Positions 37,836 to 47,314 of a stretch of 64,000 bases of DNA are shown in pieces. Source of the stretch: Vibrio coralliilyticus (GTDB lineage Bacteria > Pseudomonadota > Gammaproteobacteria > Enterobacterales > Vibrionaceae); assembly GCF_024449095.1 (NCBI RefSeq), contig NZ_CP024627.1, forward strand, positions 2,170,001-2,234,000, written 5' to 3'. The notes under the pieces are model-generated. The model did not search any database, was not told the origin of the DNA, and saw nothing but the letters and a program-made list of their open reading frames with translations. How positions within the stretch are numbered: the stretch's first letter is position 1; every line of letters starts with the position of its first letter. Made by a program: the position numbers and the translations under genes.

Positions 37836-38648
37836 ATGGCACGCATTATTGTTGTCACGTCAGGTAAAGGTGGTGTAGGTAAAACTACATCTAGTGCCGC
37901 AATTGCTTCAGGCTTGGCACTAAAAGGAAAGAAAACCGCAGTTATCGATTTTGATATTGGCCTGCGTAACCTCGATTTAATCATGGGCTGTGAACGCCGA
38001 GTTGTGTATGACTTTGTTAACGTCATCAACGGGGAAGCGACGCTGAATCAAGCCATGATCAAAGATAAGCGTACGGATAACCTATTTATCCTACCAGCGT
38101 CTCAAACACGTGATAAAGATGCATTAACCAAAGAAGGCGTTCGTCGCGTCTTTGATGAATTAGATGACATGGGTTTTGACTTCATCATCTGTGATTCTCC
38201 GGCAGGTATCGAGCAAGGTGCGCTGATGGCGCTATACTTTGCAGATGAAGCGATTGTAACCACAAACCCTGAAGTATCTTCAGTGCGTGACTCGGACCGT
38301 ATTCTTGGTATTTTGGACTCTAAGTCTCGCCGAGCAGAAGAAGGCCTTGAGCCAGTAAGACAGCACCTACTTCTCACACGTTATAACCCAACACGTGTGA
38401 CACAAGGTGAGATGCTGAGCGTAGAAGATGTCGAAGAGATCCTACATATCTCACTGCTTGGTGTTATCCCTGAAAGTCAGGCAGTACTCAACGCTTCAAA
38501 CAAAGGTGTACCGGTGATCTTCGATAACGACACAGATGCGGGGATGGCTTATGACGACACTGTCGAGCGCCTGTTAGGTTCACAAGTGGATTTCCGCTTC
38601 TTAACAGAGCAGAAGAAAGGTATCTTCAAACGACTATTCGGAGGCTAA
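37836..38648 (+). CDS. minD: Septum-site determining ATPase MinD
   Basis: 270-residue ParA/MinD ATPase that recruits MinC to the membrane and oscillates with MinE. Deviant Walker A SGKGGVGKTT near the N-terminus, DFDIGLRNLDL (switch), ICDSPAGIEQGAL (Walker B) and the C-terminal amphipathic membrane helix KGIFKRLFGG are present. Ends directly at minE (0-nt gap). Confidence 0.98.
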   Translation: MARIIVVTSGKGGVGKTTSSAAIASGLALKGKKTAVIDFDIGLRNLDLIMGCERRVVYDFVNVINGEATLNQAMIKDKRTDNLFILPASQTRDKDALTKEGVRRVFDELDDMGFDFIICDSPAGIEQGALMALYFADEAIVTTNPEVSSVRDSDRILGILDSKSRRAEEGLEPVRQHLLLTRYNPTRVTQGEMLSVEDVEEILHISLLGVIPESQAVLNASNKGVPVIFDNDTDAGMAYDDTVERLLGSQVDFRFLTEQKKGIFKRLFGG

Positions 38649-38912
38649 ATGTCATTACTTGAGTTTTTCCGTCCGCAGAAAAAAACCTCTGCAAATTTAG
38701 CCAAAGAGCGCCTGCAAATTATAGTGGCAGAGCGTCGTAGTCAGGGTGACCCATCACCGTCCTACCTACCACAGCTAAAGGAAGATATCCTTAAAGTGAT
38801 CGGTAAATACGTTGCCGTAGACCCATCGATGGTTGATCTTTCTTTTGAGCATAAGGACGACGACATTTCGGTACTAGAGCTGAATGTCAAACTTCCAGAC
38901 GACGAGAAGTAG
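38649..38912 (+). CDS. minE: Cell division topological specificity factor MinE
   Basis: 87 residues: N-terminal membrane-targeting/anti-MinCD segment ([20 protein letters not shown]) and the C-terminal dimeric topological domain ([16 protein letters not shown]). It stimulates MinD ATPase and drives pole-to-pole oscillation. It begins immediately after the minD stop codon, so translation is coupled. A terminator follows. Confidence 0.97.
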   Translation: MSLLEFFRPQKKTSANLAKERLQIIVAERRSQGDPSPSYLPQLKEDILKVIGKYVAVDPSMVDLSFEHKDDDISVLELNVKLPDDEK

Positions 38913-38956
38913 TTATCATTCACTTCAATGCGTAGGCACGTATACACGACATGTTT

Positions 38957-38986
38957 CAAAAGCCAATGTTTTACATTGGCTTTTTT
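38957..38986 (+). terminator. Terminator of minCDE
   Basis: AAAAGCCAATG, loop TTTTA, CATTGGCT followed by T5. Confidence 0.88.
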
Positions 38987-39045
38987 ATGCGAGCAAGTTT
39001 TATGACCAACCAACTAGTATCAACCTCTTTCCATCTCTATCACAA

Positions 39046-39078
39046 CGAAAAAAGCCCCAACCTTTCGATTGGGGCTTG
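39046..39078 (-). terminator. Terminator of adhE
   Basis: AAGCCCCAA, 8-nt loop, TTGGGGCTT; on the minus strand the stem is followed by TTTTTCG. A second small hairpin (39098-39117) lies between it and the adhE stop. Confidence 0.8.
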
Positions 39079-39140
39079 ATCTTTTCCCGATTGTTAGGTT
39101 TCGTGCTAGCGAAAACCTATCTCATAACTAACGCTCCTAC

Positions 39141-41843
39141 TTATGCGTTAGCTTTTGCTTTTTTTGACTTTGGTGCAGCTTTCGCGGCAACTTGATCAGC
39201 TTTCTTCTTGATGACTGTCGTACCTTCGAAAGTTTCACCTTCAACGAACGCTTTACCATAGTAAGACGCTAGTAATACTTCTTTCAGCTCAGTGATTAGA
39301 GGGTAACGTGGGTTCGCACCTGTACACTGATCATCAAACGCTTCTACCGCTAGTTCATCAAGCTTAGCAACAAAGTCAGCTTCAGCAACACCTGCCGCTT
39401 GGATAGACATTGGAATGTCTAGGTTAACTTTTAGTTCATCCAACCATGCTAGTAGACGCTCAATCTTCTGAGCAGTACGGTCACCTTCTTGGCTTAGGCC
39501 TAGGTGGTCAGCAACTTCAGCGTAACGACGACGTGCTTGTGGGCGGTCGTACTGAGAGAATGCAGTCTGCTTAGTTGGGTTATCGTTCGCGTTGTAACGT
39601 ACTACGTTAGAGATTAGTAGTGCGTTCGCCAGACCGTGTGGTAGGTGGAACTCGGCACCAATCTTGTGCGCCATAGAGTGACAAACACCTAGGAATGCGT
39701 TCGCGAATGCAACACCAGCGATAGTTGCTGCGTTGTGTACTTTCTCACGAGCGATTGGGTCGTTTGCACCGTTCGCGTAGCTTGATGGTAGGTACTCTTT
39801 AAGCATCTTAAGTGCTTGTAGAGCTTGACCATCTGAGTATTCGTTCGCAAGAACAGATACGTAAGCTTCTAGAGCGTGAGTAACGGCATCGTAACCACCA
39901 AATGCTGTTAGAGACTTAGGCATGTTCATCACTAGGTTAGCATCTACGATAGCCATGTTTGGCGTGATTTCGTAGTCAGCTAGTGGGTACTTAGCACCAG
40001 TTTTGTCGTCAGTAACAACCGCGAATGGTGTAACTTCTGAACCAGTACCTGAAGTAGTAGTGATACATACAAGCTCAGCTTTTTGACCCATTTTAGGGAA
40101 CTTGTAGATACGTTTACGGATGTCCATAAAGCGCATTGCAAGCTCTTCGAAGTGCGTGTCTGGGTGCTCGTACATAACCCACATGATTTTCGCAGCATCC
40201 ATCGGAGAACCACCACCTAGCGCGATGATAGTGTCTGGTTGGAAGCTCTTCATTGCTTCAGCACCTTTCTCTACGACAGATAGCGTTGGATCCGCTTCTA
40301 CGTCGAAGAAAGTTTGAACTTCCATGCCTTGAGCTTTAAGCAGGCTAACTACATCATCCGCGTAACCGTTGTTGAATAGGAAACGGTCAGTTACTAGGAA
40401 TGCGCGTTTCTTACCTTCTAGGTCGCTCAGTGCGATAGGAAGGCTACCACGACGGAAATAGATAGACTTAGGTAGTTTGTGCCACAACATGTTTTCAGCT
40501 CGCTTCGCTACAGTTTTCTTGTTGATTAGGTGTTTAGGACCTACGTTCTCAGAGATAGAGTTACCACCCCATGAGCCACAACCTAGAGTTAGAGAAGGCG
40601 CAACGTTGAAGTTGTACAGATCACCGATACCACCGTGAGTCGTCGGGATGTTGATTAGGATACGAGCTGTCTTCATCTTGTCACCGAAGTAACGGATGCG
40701 GTCTGCGTTAACGTCTTGGTTAGTGTATAGACCAGACGTGTGACCGATACCACCGATCTCAACCATAGTTACAGCCTGAGCCACTGCGTCTTCGAAGTTG
40801 TCAGCACGGAATAGGCCTAGCGTTGGAGATAGTTTCTCGTGAGCAAATGCGTCGTCGTAAGATACTTTACCTAGACCTTCACCAACTAGAACTTTAGTAT
40901 CTGCTGGAACCTTAACGCCTGCCATTTCAGCAATTGCTGGCGCTGGCTGACCAACGATTTTCGCGTTTAGTGCACCGTCAATAAGAAGAACTTTACGAAC
41001 TTTCTCTGCTTCAGCTTTGCTTAGTACGTAAGCTTTGTGAGAAGCGAAACGCTCTTTAACTTCGTCGTAGACTTCGTCAACTACGATTGCAGCCTGCTCA
41101 GAAGCACATACTACGCCGTTATCGAAAGTCTTAGACATAAGGATAGAAGCGACAGCACGTTTGATGTCAGCGGTTTCATCGATAACGACAGGAACGTTAC
41201 CTGCACCTACACCGATTGCTGGCTTACCAGAAGAGTAAGCGGCTTTAACCATGCCTGGACCACCAGTTGCAAGGATAAGAGCGATATCGTCGTGCTTCAT
41301 GAGAGCGTTAGACAGCTCTACAGATGGCTGGTCGATCCAACCGATGATGTCTTTTGGAGCACCTGCTGCGACTGCTGCATCTAGAACAAGTTTAGCTGCG
41401 TCGTTAGTCGAGTTCTTCGCACGTGGGTGTGGCGAGAAGATGATACCGTTACGAGTCTTCAGAGAGATAAGAGATTTGAAGATTGCAGTAGAAGTAGGGT
41501 TAGTCGTTGGGACGATACCACAGATGATACCTACAGGCTCTGCGATAGTCATAGTACCTAGGTTGTCATCCTCTTCTAGGATGCCACAGGTTTTTTCATC
41601 TTTGTATTTGTTGTAGATAAACTCAGACGCAAAATGGTTCTTGATGACTTTATCTTCAACAATACCCATACCAGATTCTTCAACCGCTTGCTGAGCTAGC
41701 GGGATACGAGCTTGGTTAGCTGCAAGAGACGCAGCGCGGAAGATCGCATCTACTTGCTCCTGAGAGAAAGTAGCGAACTCTTCTTGCGCTTTTTTAACGC
41801 GAGCAATCATTGCATCTAGTTCAGCCATATTAGTTACAGGCAT
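39141..41843 (-). CDS. adhE: Bifunctional acetaldehyde-CoA/alcohol dehydrogenase AdhE
   Basis: Reduces acetyl-CoA to acetaldehyde and then ethanol, regenerating NAD+ in fermentation. The 900 residues contain an N-terminal aldehyde dehydrogenase domain (to about 440; catalytic Cys in GVVCASEQA; APSLTLGCGSWGG) and a C-terminal iron alcohol dehydrogenase (LGGGSPMDAAKIMWV; TTSGTGSEVTPF; GVCHSMAHKIGAEFHLPHG with the Fe ligands). The C-terminus has a Lys/Ala-rich tail. AdhE assembles into spirosomes. A 638-bp upstream region suggests complex anaerobic control. Single gene, divergent from ychE. Confidence 0.97.
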   Translation of the reverse strand: MPVTNMAELDAMIARVKKAQEEFATFSQEQVDAIFRAASLAANQARIPLAQQAVEESGMGIVEDKVIKNHFASEFIYNKYKDEKTCGILEEDDNLGTMTIAEPVGIICGIVPTTNPTSTAIFKSLISLKTRNGIIFSPHPRAKNSTNDAAKLVLDAAVAAGAPKDIIGWIDQPSVELSNALMKHDDIALILATGGPGMVKAAYSSGKPAIGVGAGNVPVVIDETADIKRAVASILMSKTFDNGVVCASEQAAIVVDEVYDEVKERFASHKAYVLSKAEAEKVRKVLLIDGALNAKIVGQPAPAIAEMAGVKVPADTKVLVGEGLGKVSYDDAFAHEKLSPTLGLFRADNFEDAVAQAVTMVEIGGIGHTSGLYTNQDVNADRIRYFGDKMKTARILINIPTTHGGIGDLYNFNVAPSLTLGCGSWGGNSISENVGPKHLINKKTVAKRAENMLWHKLPKSIYFRRGSLPIALSDLEGKKRAFLVTDRFLFNNGYADDVVSLLKAQGMEVQTFFDVEADPTLSVVEKGAEAMKSFQPDTIIALGGGSPMDAAKIMWVMYEHPDTHFEELAMRFMDIRKRIYKFPKMGQKAELVCITTTSGTGSEVTPFAVVTDDKTGAKYPLADYEITPNMAIVDANLVMNMPKSLTAFGGYDAVTHALEAYVSVLANEYSDGQALQALKMLKEYLPSSYANGANDPIAREKVHNAATIAGVAFANAFLGVCHSMAHKIGAEFHLPHGLANALLISNVVRYNANDNPTKQTAFSQYDRPQARRRYAEVADHLGLSQEGDRTAQKIERLLAWLDELKVNLDIPMSIQAAGVAEADFVAKLDELAVEAFDDQCTGANPRYPLITELKEVLLASYYGKAFVEGETFEGTTVIKKKADQVAAKAAPKSKKAKANA

Positions 41844-42481
41844 AGGGACTCTCCTAAAATTAACAAAATATTAAAAACTTTTTAGTAAGAAAACTGTGCT
41901 CGTATCGCTATCTAAATTACCAGTATTTCTTAGTAAATTGTTTTCAGAGCTGATTATATTATTTCAAGTTGTGAAAAAAATTGACCCAGATCAGTTCTGA
42001 AAAATTATTTACCCACTTAGTGGTATTAAACTTCAACGATTACACATAAGCAATTGAAATTAAACAAATAAAGGAAAAACAAAATACTCAGAAAATTTCC
42101 AACATTTGTATATCTCAAATATCTAATCGAACACAAACTGTAAAAAAGTTTCATTTATTGACCACGAACTTACATGTGATCCACTAACATTGTGCTACTA
42201 AGCTTATAACCTATAGAAAGTGAGGCACTATCATCCCTCTCTGTTTTTATCAAAAATGTGTAAGTGTTAACGTTTGTGTAAGTCAAATGGAAACTTATAC
42301 ACATTGTACGTAACAAAGTGTGTCATCTGTGTTTACGTTTCTGTCAGAAATTAGATTTTCTCAGTAATGAATTCAGATTAGCTTTAGATTTTTTCATTCG
42401 TGACTCAGCAAGTTTTCGACTATATTCCGCTTGTCACTCTTGTGATCCTGTTCTGGTCTTTACTTTGTGTAGGCATGCGTA
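41844..42481. other. Long divergent regulatory region adhE / ychE
   Basis: 638 bp, AT-rich, without a convincing gene. It should hold the adhE promoter and leader; E. coli adhE also has a long leader. TTGACCCAGATCAG at 41981-41994 resembles an FNR site (TTGAT-N4-ATCAA) with two differences. No riboswitch was recognised. An open frame 42400-42609 overlaps the ychE start and is not a gene. Confidence 0.5.
41981..41994. promoter_or_regulatory. FNR-like site upstream of adhE
   Basis: TTGACCCAGATCAG matches the FNR consensus at all but two positions and lies about 140 bp before the adhE start codon, whose enzyme is anaerobic. Pattern only. Confidence 0.35.
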
Positions 42482-43120
42482 ATGCAAACGTTCGAAATTG
42501 CGATTTTTTTACAGTTCTTTCTAGGCTTAGTTGCCGCCGTCAACCCTGTCGGCATCATGCCGGTTTTTGTTTCTCTCACTGGTCATATGACGCTGGAAGA
42601 AAAACATAAGACGGCCACCACCGCTAATTTGGCTGTTGCCATCATATTAATAGTATCTTTACTCGCCGGTCAGATGCTGCTGGATATGTTCAGCATTTCA
42701 CTGGATTCATTCCGTGTCGCAGGTGGTCTGCTACTACTTAGTATCGCTTTCTCAATGATGAGTGGTAAATTAGGTGAGGATAAACAGAACAAACAAGAGA
42801 AATCTGAGTATGTCAGCCGTGAACAAATAGGTGTTGTTCCCCTCGCGATGCCATTAATGGCTGGGCCAGGAGCCATCAGCTCAACCATTGTTTATGGCGC
42901 ACGCTACCCAACCATGTTAGATACTGTCGGTATTATTATAACCGTCAGCTTATTCTGTCTTTGTTCTTGGTTTCTATTCCGCTCAGCACCACTGATTGTA
43001 CGGTTTTTAGGCCAAACGGGTATTAACGTCATCACACGTATTATGGGGCTTATCTTGGGTGCGCTCGGTATCGAGTTCATTGCCAATGGCCTGCGTAACC
43101 TGTTTCCAGGATTAGCCTGA
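42482..43120 (+). CDS. ychE: MarC-family integral membrane protein (YchE)
   Basis: 212 residues with six predicted transmembrane helices: LQFFLGLVAAVNPVGIMPVF, LAVAIILIVSLLAGQMLL, VAGGLLLLSIAFSMM, the conserved PLAMPLMAGPGAIS, then two more. MarC/NAAT family; some members are amino-acid transporters, others have no known substrate. The position divergent from adhE matches ychE in E. coli. The ion channel gene follows after a hairpin. Confidence 0.88.
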   Translation: MQTFEIAIFLQFFLGLVAAVNPVGIMPVFVSLTGHMTLEEKHKTATTANLAVAIILIVSLLAGQMLLDMFSISLDSFRVAGGLLLLSIAFSMMSGKLGEDKQNKQEKSEYVSREQIGVVPLAMPLMAGPGAISSTIVYGARYPTMLDTVGIIITVSLFCLCSWFLFRSAPLIVRFLGQTGINVITRIMGLILGALGIEFIANGLRNLFPGLA

Positions 43121-43138
43121 TAACAAATAACTCGCTAT

Positions 43139-43170
43139 GATAGAAAGATCTTTTCGTAAGTCTTTCTATC
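43139..43170 (+). terminator. Hairpin between ychE and the ion channel gene
   Basis: GATAGAAAGA, a 12-nt loop, TCTTTCTATC. The 3' arm ends at the base before the channel's ATG, occupying its ribosome-binding region; no GA-rich Shine-Dalgarno is otherwise visible. It may regulate translation as well as transcription. Confidence 0.55.
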
Positions 43171-44010
43171 ATGTCCAAAGAATCACTGAAAAATCAACTT
43201 TATGTCATTATTTTTGGTACCCATACTCGGGCCGGAAAAGCCTTTGACATCGCGTTGATTATTGCCATTATCTCTTCGCTCATTGTTCTGGTTCTGGAGT
43301 CAGTACCCACCATTCATGCTAAGTGGGCGACAGAATTACGCTATCTGGAATATACCTTTACCGGCTTATTTACTTTAGAGTATCTACTGCGACTCTACTG
43401 CTCGCCAAAGCCAGTGGCTTACGCTAAGAGCTTTTATGGTGTCATCGATTTACTGGCTATCCTGCCAACATACCTGACTCTATTCTTCCCTTCTGCTTCA
43501 TTTATGGGAGTGATTCGCGCCATTCGGGTCTTACGGATTTTTCGCGTACTTAAACTCGTGCGCTATCTACAAGAATCGAATATATTGCTACGCTCTCTGT
43601 TGATGGCACGGAGAAAAATCTTCGTCTTTTTCAGTTCGGTTGCAATCCTAGTAATTATTTTTGGCGCGCTGATATATGTTATCGAAGGCCCCAAAAATGG
43701 CTTTACCAGTATTCCCCTAAGTATTTATTGGGCCATTGTCACTATCACGACCGTTGGCTATGGTGATTTGGTCCCACAAACCATTCTCGGTAAAGCGATC
43801 GCTTCCATCACTATGCTAATGGGCTACTCAATTATTGCAGTACCAACCGGCATTATCACTGCTGAACTGCATCAAGAGATGAATGCTCATAAAAGCCTAG
43901 TCCGCTGCCCAAACTGCTCTCGTTCAGGGCATGATTCAGATGCTATACATTGCAAACACTGTGGAAGTAAGTTGGCCGACCCTGACCGAAGGATAGTCGT
44001 TGAAGATTAG
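43171..44010 (+). CDS. Voltage-gated potassium channel with C-terminal zinc ribbon
   Basis: 279 residues. Six transmembrane helices: the S4 voltage sensor is IRAIRVLRIFRVLKLVRYL (regular Arg/Lys every third residue), and the pore has the K+ selectivity filter TTVGYGDLVP before S6 (ASITMLMGYSIIAVPTGII). After S6 a cytoplasmic tail carries a zinc ribbon (CPNCSRSGHD..HCKHCGSKL). A KvAP-type tetrameric K+ channel; the tail could mediate gating or assembly. It starts immediately after a hairpin and ends at a strong terminator. Confidence 0.9.
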   Translation: MSKESLKNQLYVIIFGTHTRAGKAFDIALIIAIISSLIVLVLESVPTIHAKWATELRYLEYTFTGLFTLEYLLRLYCSPKPVAYAKSFYGVIDLLAILPTYLTLFFPSASFMGVIRAIRVLRIFRVLKLVRYLQESNILLRSLLMARRKIFVFFSSVAILVIIFGALIYVIEGPKNGFTSIPLSIYWAIVTITTVGYGDLVPQTILGKAIASITMLMGYSIIAVPTGIITAELHQEMNAHKSLVRCPNCSRSGHDSDAIHCKHCGSKLADPDRRIVVED

Positions 44011-44024
44011 ATGTTAGAGTAATG

Positions 44025-44062
44025 AGAAAGGATTGACGTTCAGCGTCAATCCTTTCTATTTT
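44025..44062. terminator. Terminator between the channel gene and asd
   Basis: A 14-bp perfect stem (AGAAAGGATTGACG, loop TTCAG) followed by ATTTTT, between convergent genes. Confidence 0.88.
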
Positions 44063-44103
44063 TACAAACCAAACCCAAAAGCAGGGCACATTTGCACTAA
44101 TGA

Positions 44104-45219
44104 TTACGCTTTTTCAGCTAGGATGATTCGCAACGTTCGACGAAGTGGCTCTGCCGCCCCCCAAAGAAGTTGGTCACCAACAGTGAAGGCATTAAGGAAA
44201 TCATCCCCCATCGCCATTTTACGTAGGCGGCCTACAGGAATCGACAGAGTTCCAGTCACCTTCGCTGGCGTTAACTCTTCTGCTGTAATATCGCGATCAT
44301 TAGGAATCACTTTCACCCAATCGTTGTGCGTCGCGATCATCTCTTCGATTTCATCCATCGGTACATTTTGTTTAAGTTTGATGGTCAACGCTTGAGAATG
44401 ACAACGCATCGCACCAATACGAACACAAGTACCATCAATAGGCACCGGCGACTCTTGGAAGCCAAGGATCTTGTTTGCTTCTGCACCCGCTTTCCATTCT
44501 TCTTTACTCTGGCCATTGTCGCGTTTCACATCGATCCAAGGAATCAAAGAGCCCGCTAGTGGCACACCAAACTTATCAGTCGGGAACGAACCACTGCGCA
44601 TAGTGTCTGCCACCTTCTGATCAATCTCAAGAATGGAACTTGAAGGATTCGCCAGTTCAGAACTCACGGAATCATTAATGACACCCATTTGCGAGATTAG
44701 CTCACGCATGTTTTGCGCCCCAGCACCAGAAGCAGCTTGGTAAGTCATGGCACTGGTCCATTCAACCAAGCCTTTTTCAAACAGGCCACCCAAACCCATC
44801 AGCATCAAACTCACGGTACAGTTACCACCAACAAACGTATTGGTTCCGCCATGGATGCCTTGTTGGATCTGAGCCATATTGACAGGATCTAACGTAATGA
44901 TAGAGTCTTGCGCCATGCGTAGCGTTGATGCAGCATCAATCCAGTAGCCTTTCCAACCCGCTTGACGAAGTGCTGGATACACCTTTTCTGTATAACTTCC
45001 GCCTTGACAAGTCACAACAGCATCAAGCTGTTTTAAACTTTCGATGTCAAAAGCATCTTGCAGAAGGCCTGCATCTTTACCTAAGTTTGGAGCAGGGATA
45101 CCTACCTGAGAAGTGCTGTAAAATACCGGCTCAATAAGATCGAAGTCTTTTTCTTCAACCATGCGTTGCATTAGAACAGAACCCACCATGCCACGCCAAC
45201 CGACTAAACCTACTCTCAT
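44104..45219 (-). CDS. asd: Aspartate-semialdehyde dehydrogenase Asd
   Basis: Makes aspartate semialdehyde for Lys, Met, Thr and diaminopimelate synthesis. The 371 residues are counted from the ATG at 45219 ([20 protein letters not shown]), which has GGAGAG upstream; the frame to 45261 adds a non-conserved extension. NADP motif GWRGMVGS, active Cys in [22 protein letters not shown] and the late [11 protein letters not shown] are present. Full length; single gene. Confidence 0.95.
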   Translation of the reverse strand: MRVGLVGWRGMVGSVLMQRMVEEKDFDLIEPVFYSTSQVGIPAPNLGKDAGLLQDAFDIESLKQLDAVVTCQGGSYTEKVYPALRQAGWKGYWIDAASTLRMAQDSIITLDPVNMAQIQQGIHGGTNTFVGGNCTVSLMLMGLGGLFEKGLVEWTSAMTYQAASGAGAQNMRELISQMGVINDSVSSELANPSSSILEIDQKVADTMRSGSFPTDKFGVPLAGSLIPWIDVKRDNGQSKEEWKAGAEANKILGFQESPVPIDGTCVRIGAMRCHSQALTIKLKQNVPMDEIEEMIATHNDWVKVIPNDRDITAEELTPAKVTGTLSIPVGRLRKMAMGDDFLNAFTVGDQLLWGAAEPLRRTLRIILAEKA

Positions 45220-45665
45220 TCTCAACTCTCCGTGTACATTATTTAAAAAAGACTTCCACAATCTTTCAATTTTCCCAACAAAATCTCAAGGAAAAATTCC
45301 CCTATTCTGTCACTTTTGCATCCTTTTTTTAAATTTCTGCCTCAAATGACTTTTTATCTCTTGTTTGCATATTCATGACTTTTTACAACAATACATTCAA
45401 TTTACCGCACAACGAAGAAATCTTCGTGCTACAAGCCATTTACAAAAACAATCATTTCAAACCATTACTTTTAACCATTGTTAATATATTTAACTAGCAA
45501 TAAATACATCAATAGATTTAAATCACATCGGAGTTGTATTTGTTCGAAATATTATTCTGAGTCATGTAAAGTGCTTTGTGTACCCAAATGAGTAAATTAT
45601 CTCAATATGTTCCACCCCCATACTTGTTGGAGCATATGGCTTATAACACATATAAGAGGCTCTGC
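45220..45665. other. Divergent non-coding region asd / nhaC-type antiporter
   Basis: 446 bp, AT-rich; contains promoters for both genes. No lysine riboswitch or other RNA structure was recognised. The antiporter ORF is open upstream to 45576 but that part is unconserved. Confidence 0.45.
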
Positions 45666-47099
45666 ATGACGCAACTCACCCCCCGTTTACCAAGCCTGCT
45701 GCAAGTTATCGTTGCGCTTGGTTTATTTTTGCTAATGGCTTTTTCATTCACCGCCCAGCTCGACTTACCCATTCAGCTAGCCCTATATATTGGCTGGTTT
45801 GTCATTATGGTGCTTGGCATTCGTCTTGGTCACCAATACAAAGACTTAGAAAAATCAGCACTTAACGGCATTTCTAATGGTCTTGGTGCTGTTTTAATCC
45901 TTCTTGCTGTTGGTGCACTCGTGGGGACTTGGATTTCAGGCGGTATTGTCCCAACCATCATTTATTACGGTCTTAAAGCGATTCACCCATCTATCTTCTT
46001 ACTTGCGACAATGATCATCTGTTCATTGACAGCATTAGCAACGGGAACTTCATGGGGTGCCGCAGGTACAGCGGGTATTGCAATGATGGGCATAGGTCAA
46101 GGGCTAGGCGTACCTGCACCAATCACAGCAGGTGCTGTTTTGTCAGGCTGCTACTTTGGTGACAAGATGTCTCCACTGTCAGACTCTGTCATTCTGGCAT
46201 CATCAATGTCCAATGTTGAAGTGGTTGAACACATTAAAGGAATGCTGCCGATTGCTCTGATCAGCTACATCATCACCGGCATTATGTTTACTGCATTCGG
46301 TTTCCACTATGCAGGCAACGTTGATATGACGCAGGTTCAATCAGTTATTGATGCGATGGAGAAACAGTTCTACATCACACCTTATTCGTTTGTCCCTGTA
46401 ATGATTGTACTTGGTTTGTTAGCGATGCGTATGCCCTCCTTCCCAGTGATCAGTTTTGGATCATTACTGGGTATTATCTGGGCTGTCATGATTCAAGATG
46501 TCGACTTCCTTCAAGCATTTAACACCGCATGGGCTCCATTCCACATTGAGTCAGGGGTTGGCTTTATCGATTCGATCTTAAACCGTGGCGGTATGTCTTC
46601 TATGCTAGGTTCAGTCGCAGTAATCGTGTTTGGTTTAGGCTTTGGTGGCCTGCTCGATAAAGTTGGTGTACTGGAAACTATCGCTAAACTATTTGAACGC
46701 CGCGTACAAAGCCCAGGTTCACTGGCCACCAGCACTATTGGTACTGCTTTCCTAGGCAACGTGTTTGGCTCTGCGATGTATGTTTCCCTGATCCTCACTC
46801 CGAAGATCTGCGCGAAAAACTACGATCGCCTTGGCTACAAGCGTAAGAACCTGTCACGAAATGCCGAATTCGGCGGTACGCTAACATCTGGCATGGTTCC
46901 GTGGAGTGACAACGGTATCTATATGGCAAGCATCTTAGGTGTCGCCACACTTTCATATGCGCCATTTATGTGGCTAAGTTTTGTGTGTATTTTGGTAACG
47001 ATTATTACCTCGTACATGGGTTGGTTTGTCGATAAGTGCGAACCCACAGCTCCAGCGAGTGCAGAAGAGACACCAGAATTAAGCAAACAAACCGCTTAA
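45666..47099 (+). CDS. nhaC: NhaC-family Na+/H+ antiporter
   Basis: 477 residues from the ATG at 45666, which has AAGAGG upstream. About eleven to twelve transmembrane helices. NhaC motifs GTWISGGIVPTIIYYGL, TSWGAAGTAGIAMMGIG and GCYFGDKMSPLSDSVILAS are clear, as is SGMVPWSDNGIY in the second half. It exports Na+ in exchange for protons at the inner membrane. Next to asd as in V. cholerae. A perfect 12-bp hairpin (47131-47157) follows. Confidence 0.9.
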   Translation: MTQLTPRLPSLLQVIVALGLFLLMAFSFTAQLDLPIQLALYIGWFVIMVLGIRLGHQYKDLEKSALNGISNGLGAVLILLAVGALVGTWISGGIVPTIIYYGLKAIHPSIFLLATMIICSLTALATGTSWGAAGTAGIAMMGIGQGLGVPAPITAGAVLSGCYFGDKMSPLSDSVILASSMSNVEVVEHIKGMLPIALISYIITGIMFTAFGFHYAGNVDMTQVQSVIDAMEKQFYITPYSFVPVMIVLGLLAMRMPSFPVISFGSLLGIIWAVMIQDVDFLQAFNTAWAPFHIESGVGFIDSILNRGGMSSMLGSVAVIVFGLGFGGLLDKVGVLETIAKLFERRVQSPGSLATSTIGTAFLGNVFGSAMYVSLILTPKICAKNYDRLGYKRKNLSRNAEFGGTLTSGMVPWSDNGIYMASILGVATLSYAPFMWLSFVCILVTIITSYMGWFVDKCEPTAPASAEETPELSKQTA

Positions 47100-47130
47100 G
47101 TGCGTAGTTACAACCCAACTCGGGTTCTAT

Positions 47131-47157
47131 AGACTCGTGCCTCGAAGGCACGAGTCT
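47131..47157 (+). terminator. Hairpin after the NhaC gene
   Basis: AGACTCGTGCCT, loop CGA, AGGCACGAGTCT; no U-tract follows, so termination may be weak or Rho-assisted. A smaller AACCC/GGGTT hairpin lies just before. Confidence 0.55.
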
Positions 47158-47314
47158 GCATTATTATCATTGATTCCTTTCACTCCCCCCTTTCATTTTT
47201 CTTGCTCTGTCATAAGCTATCGATGGCGGAATCTCAGCCACTTAAGTACAATTCAAACGCACTGCTTATCTTCAAAGCCTTCCTTCTAAATGGAGCCTTT
47301 ATTGCGATCCCACT

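Noticed and set aside
42400..42609. 69-codon frame overlapping the ychE start
   Set aside because: Out-of-frame overlap with a clear MarC-family gene and no ribosome site.
45220..45400. Possible lysine riboswitch upstream of asd
   Set aside because: None of the conserved L-box core motifs could be found; the region is merely AT-rich.
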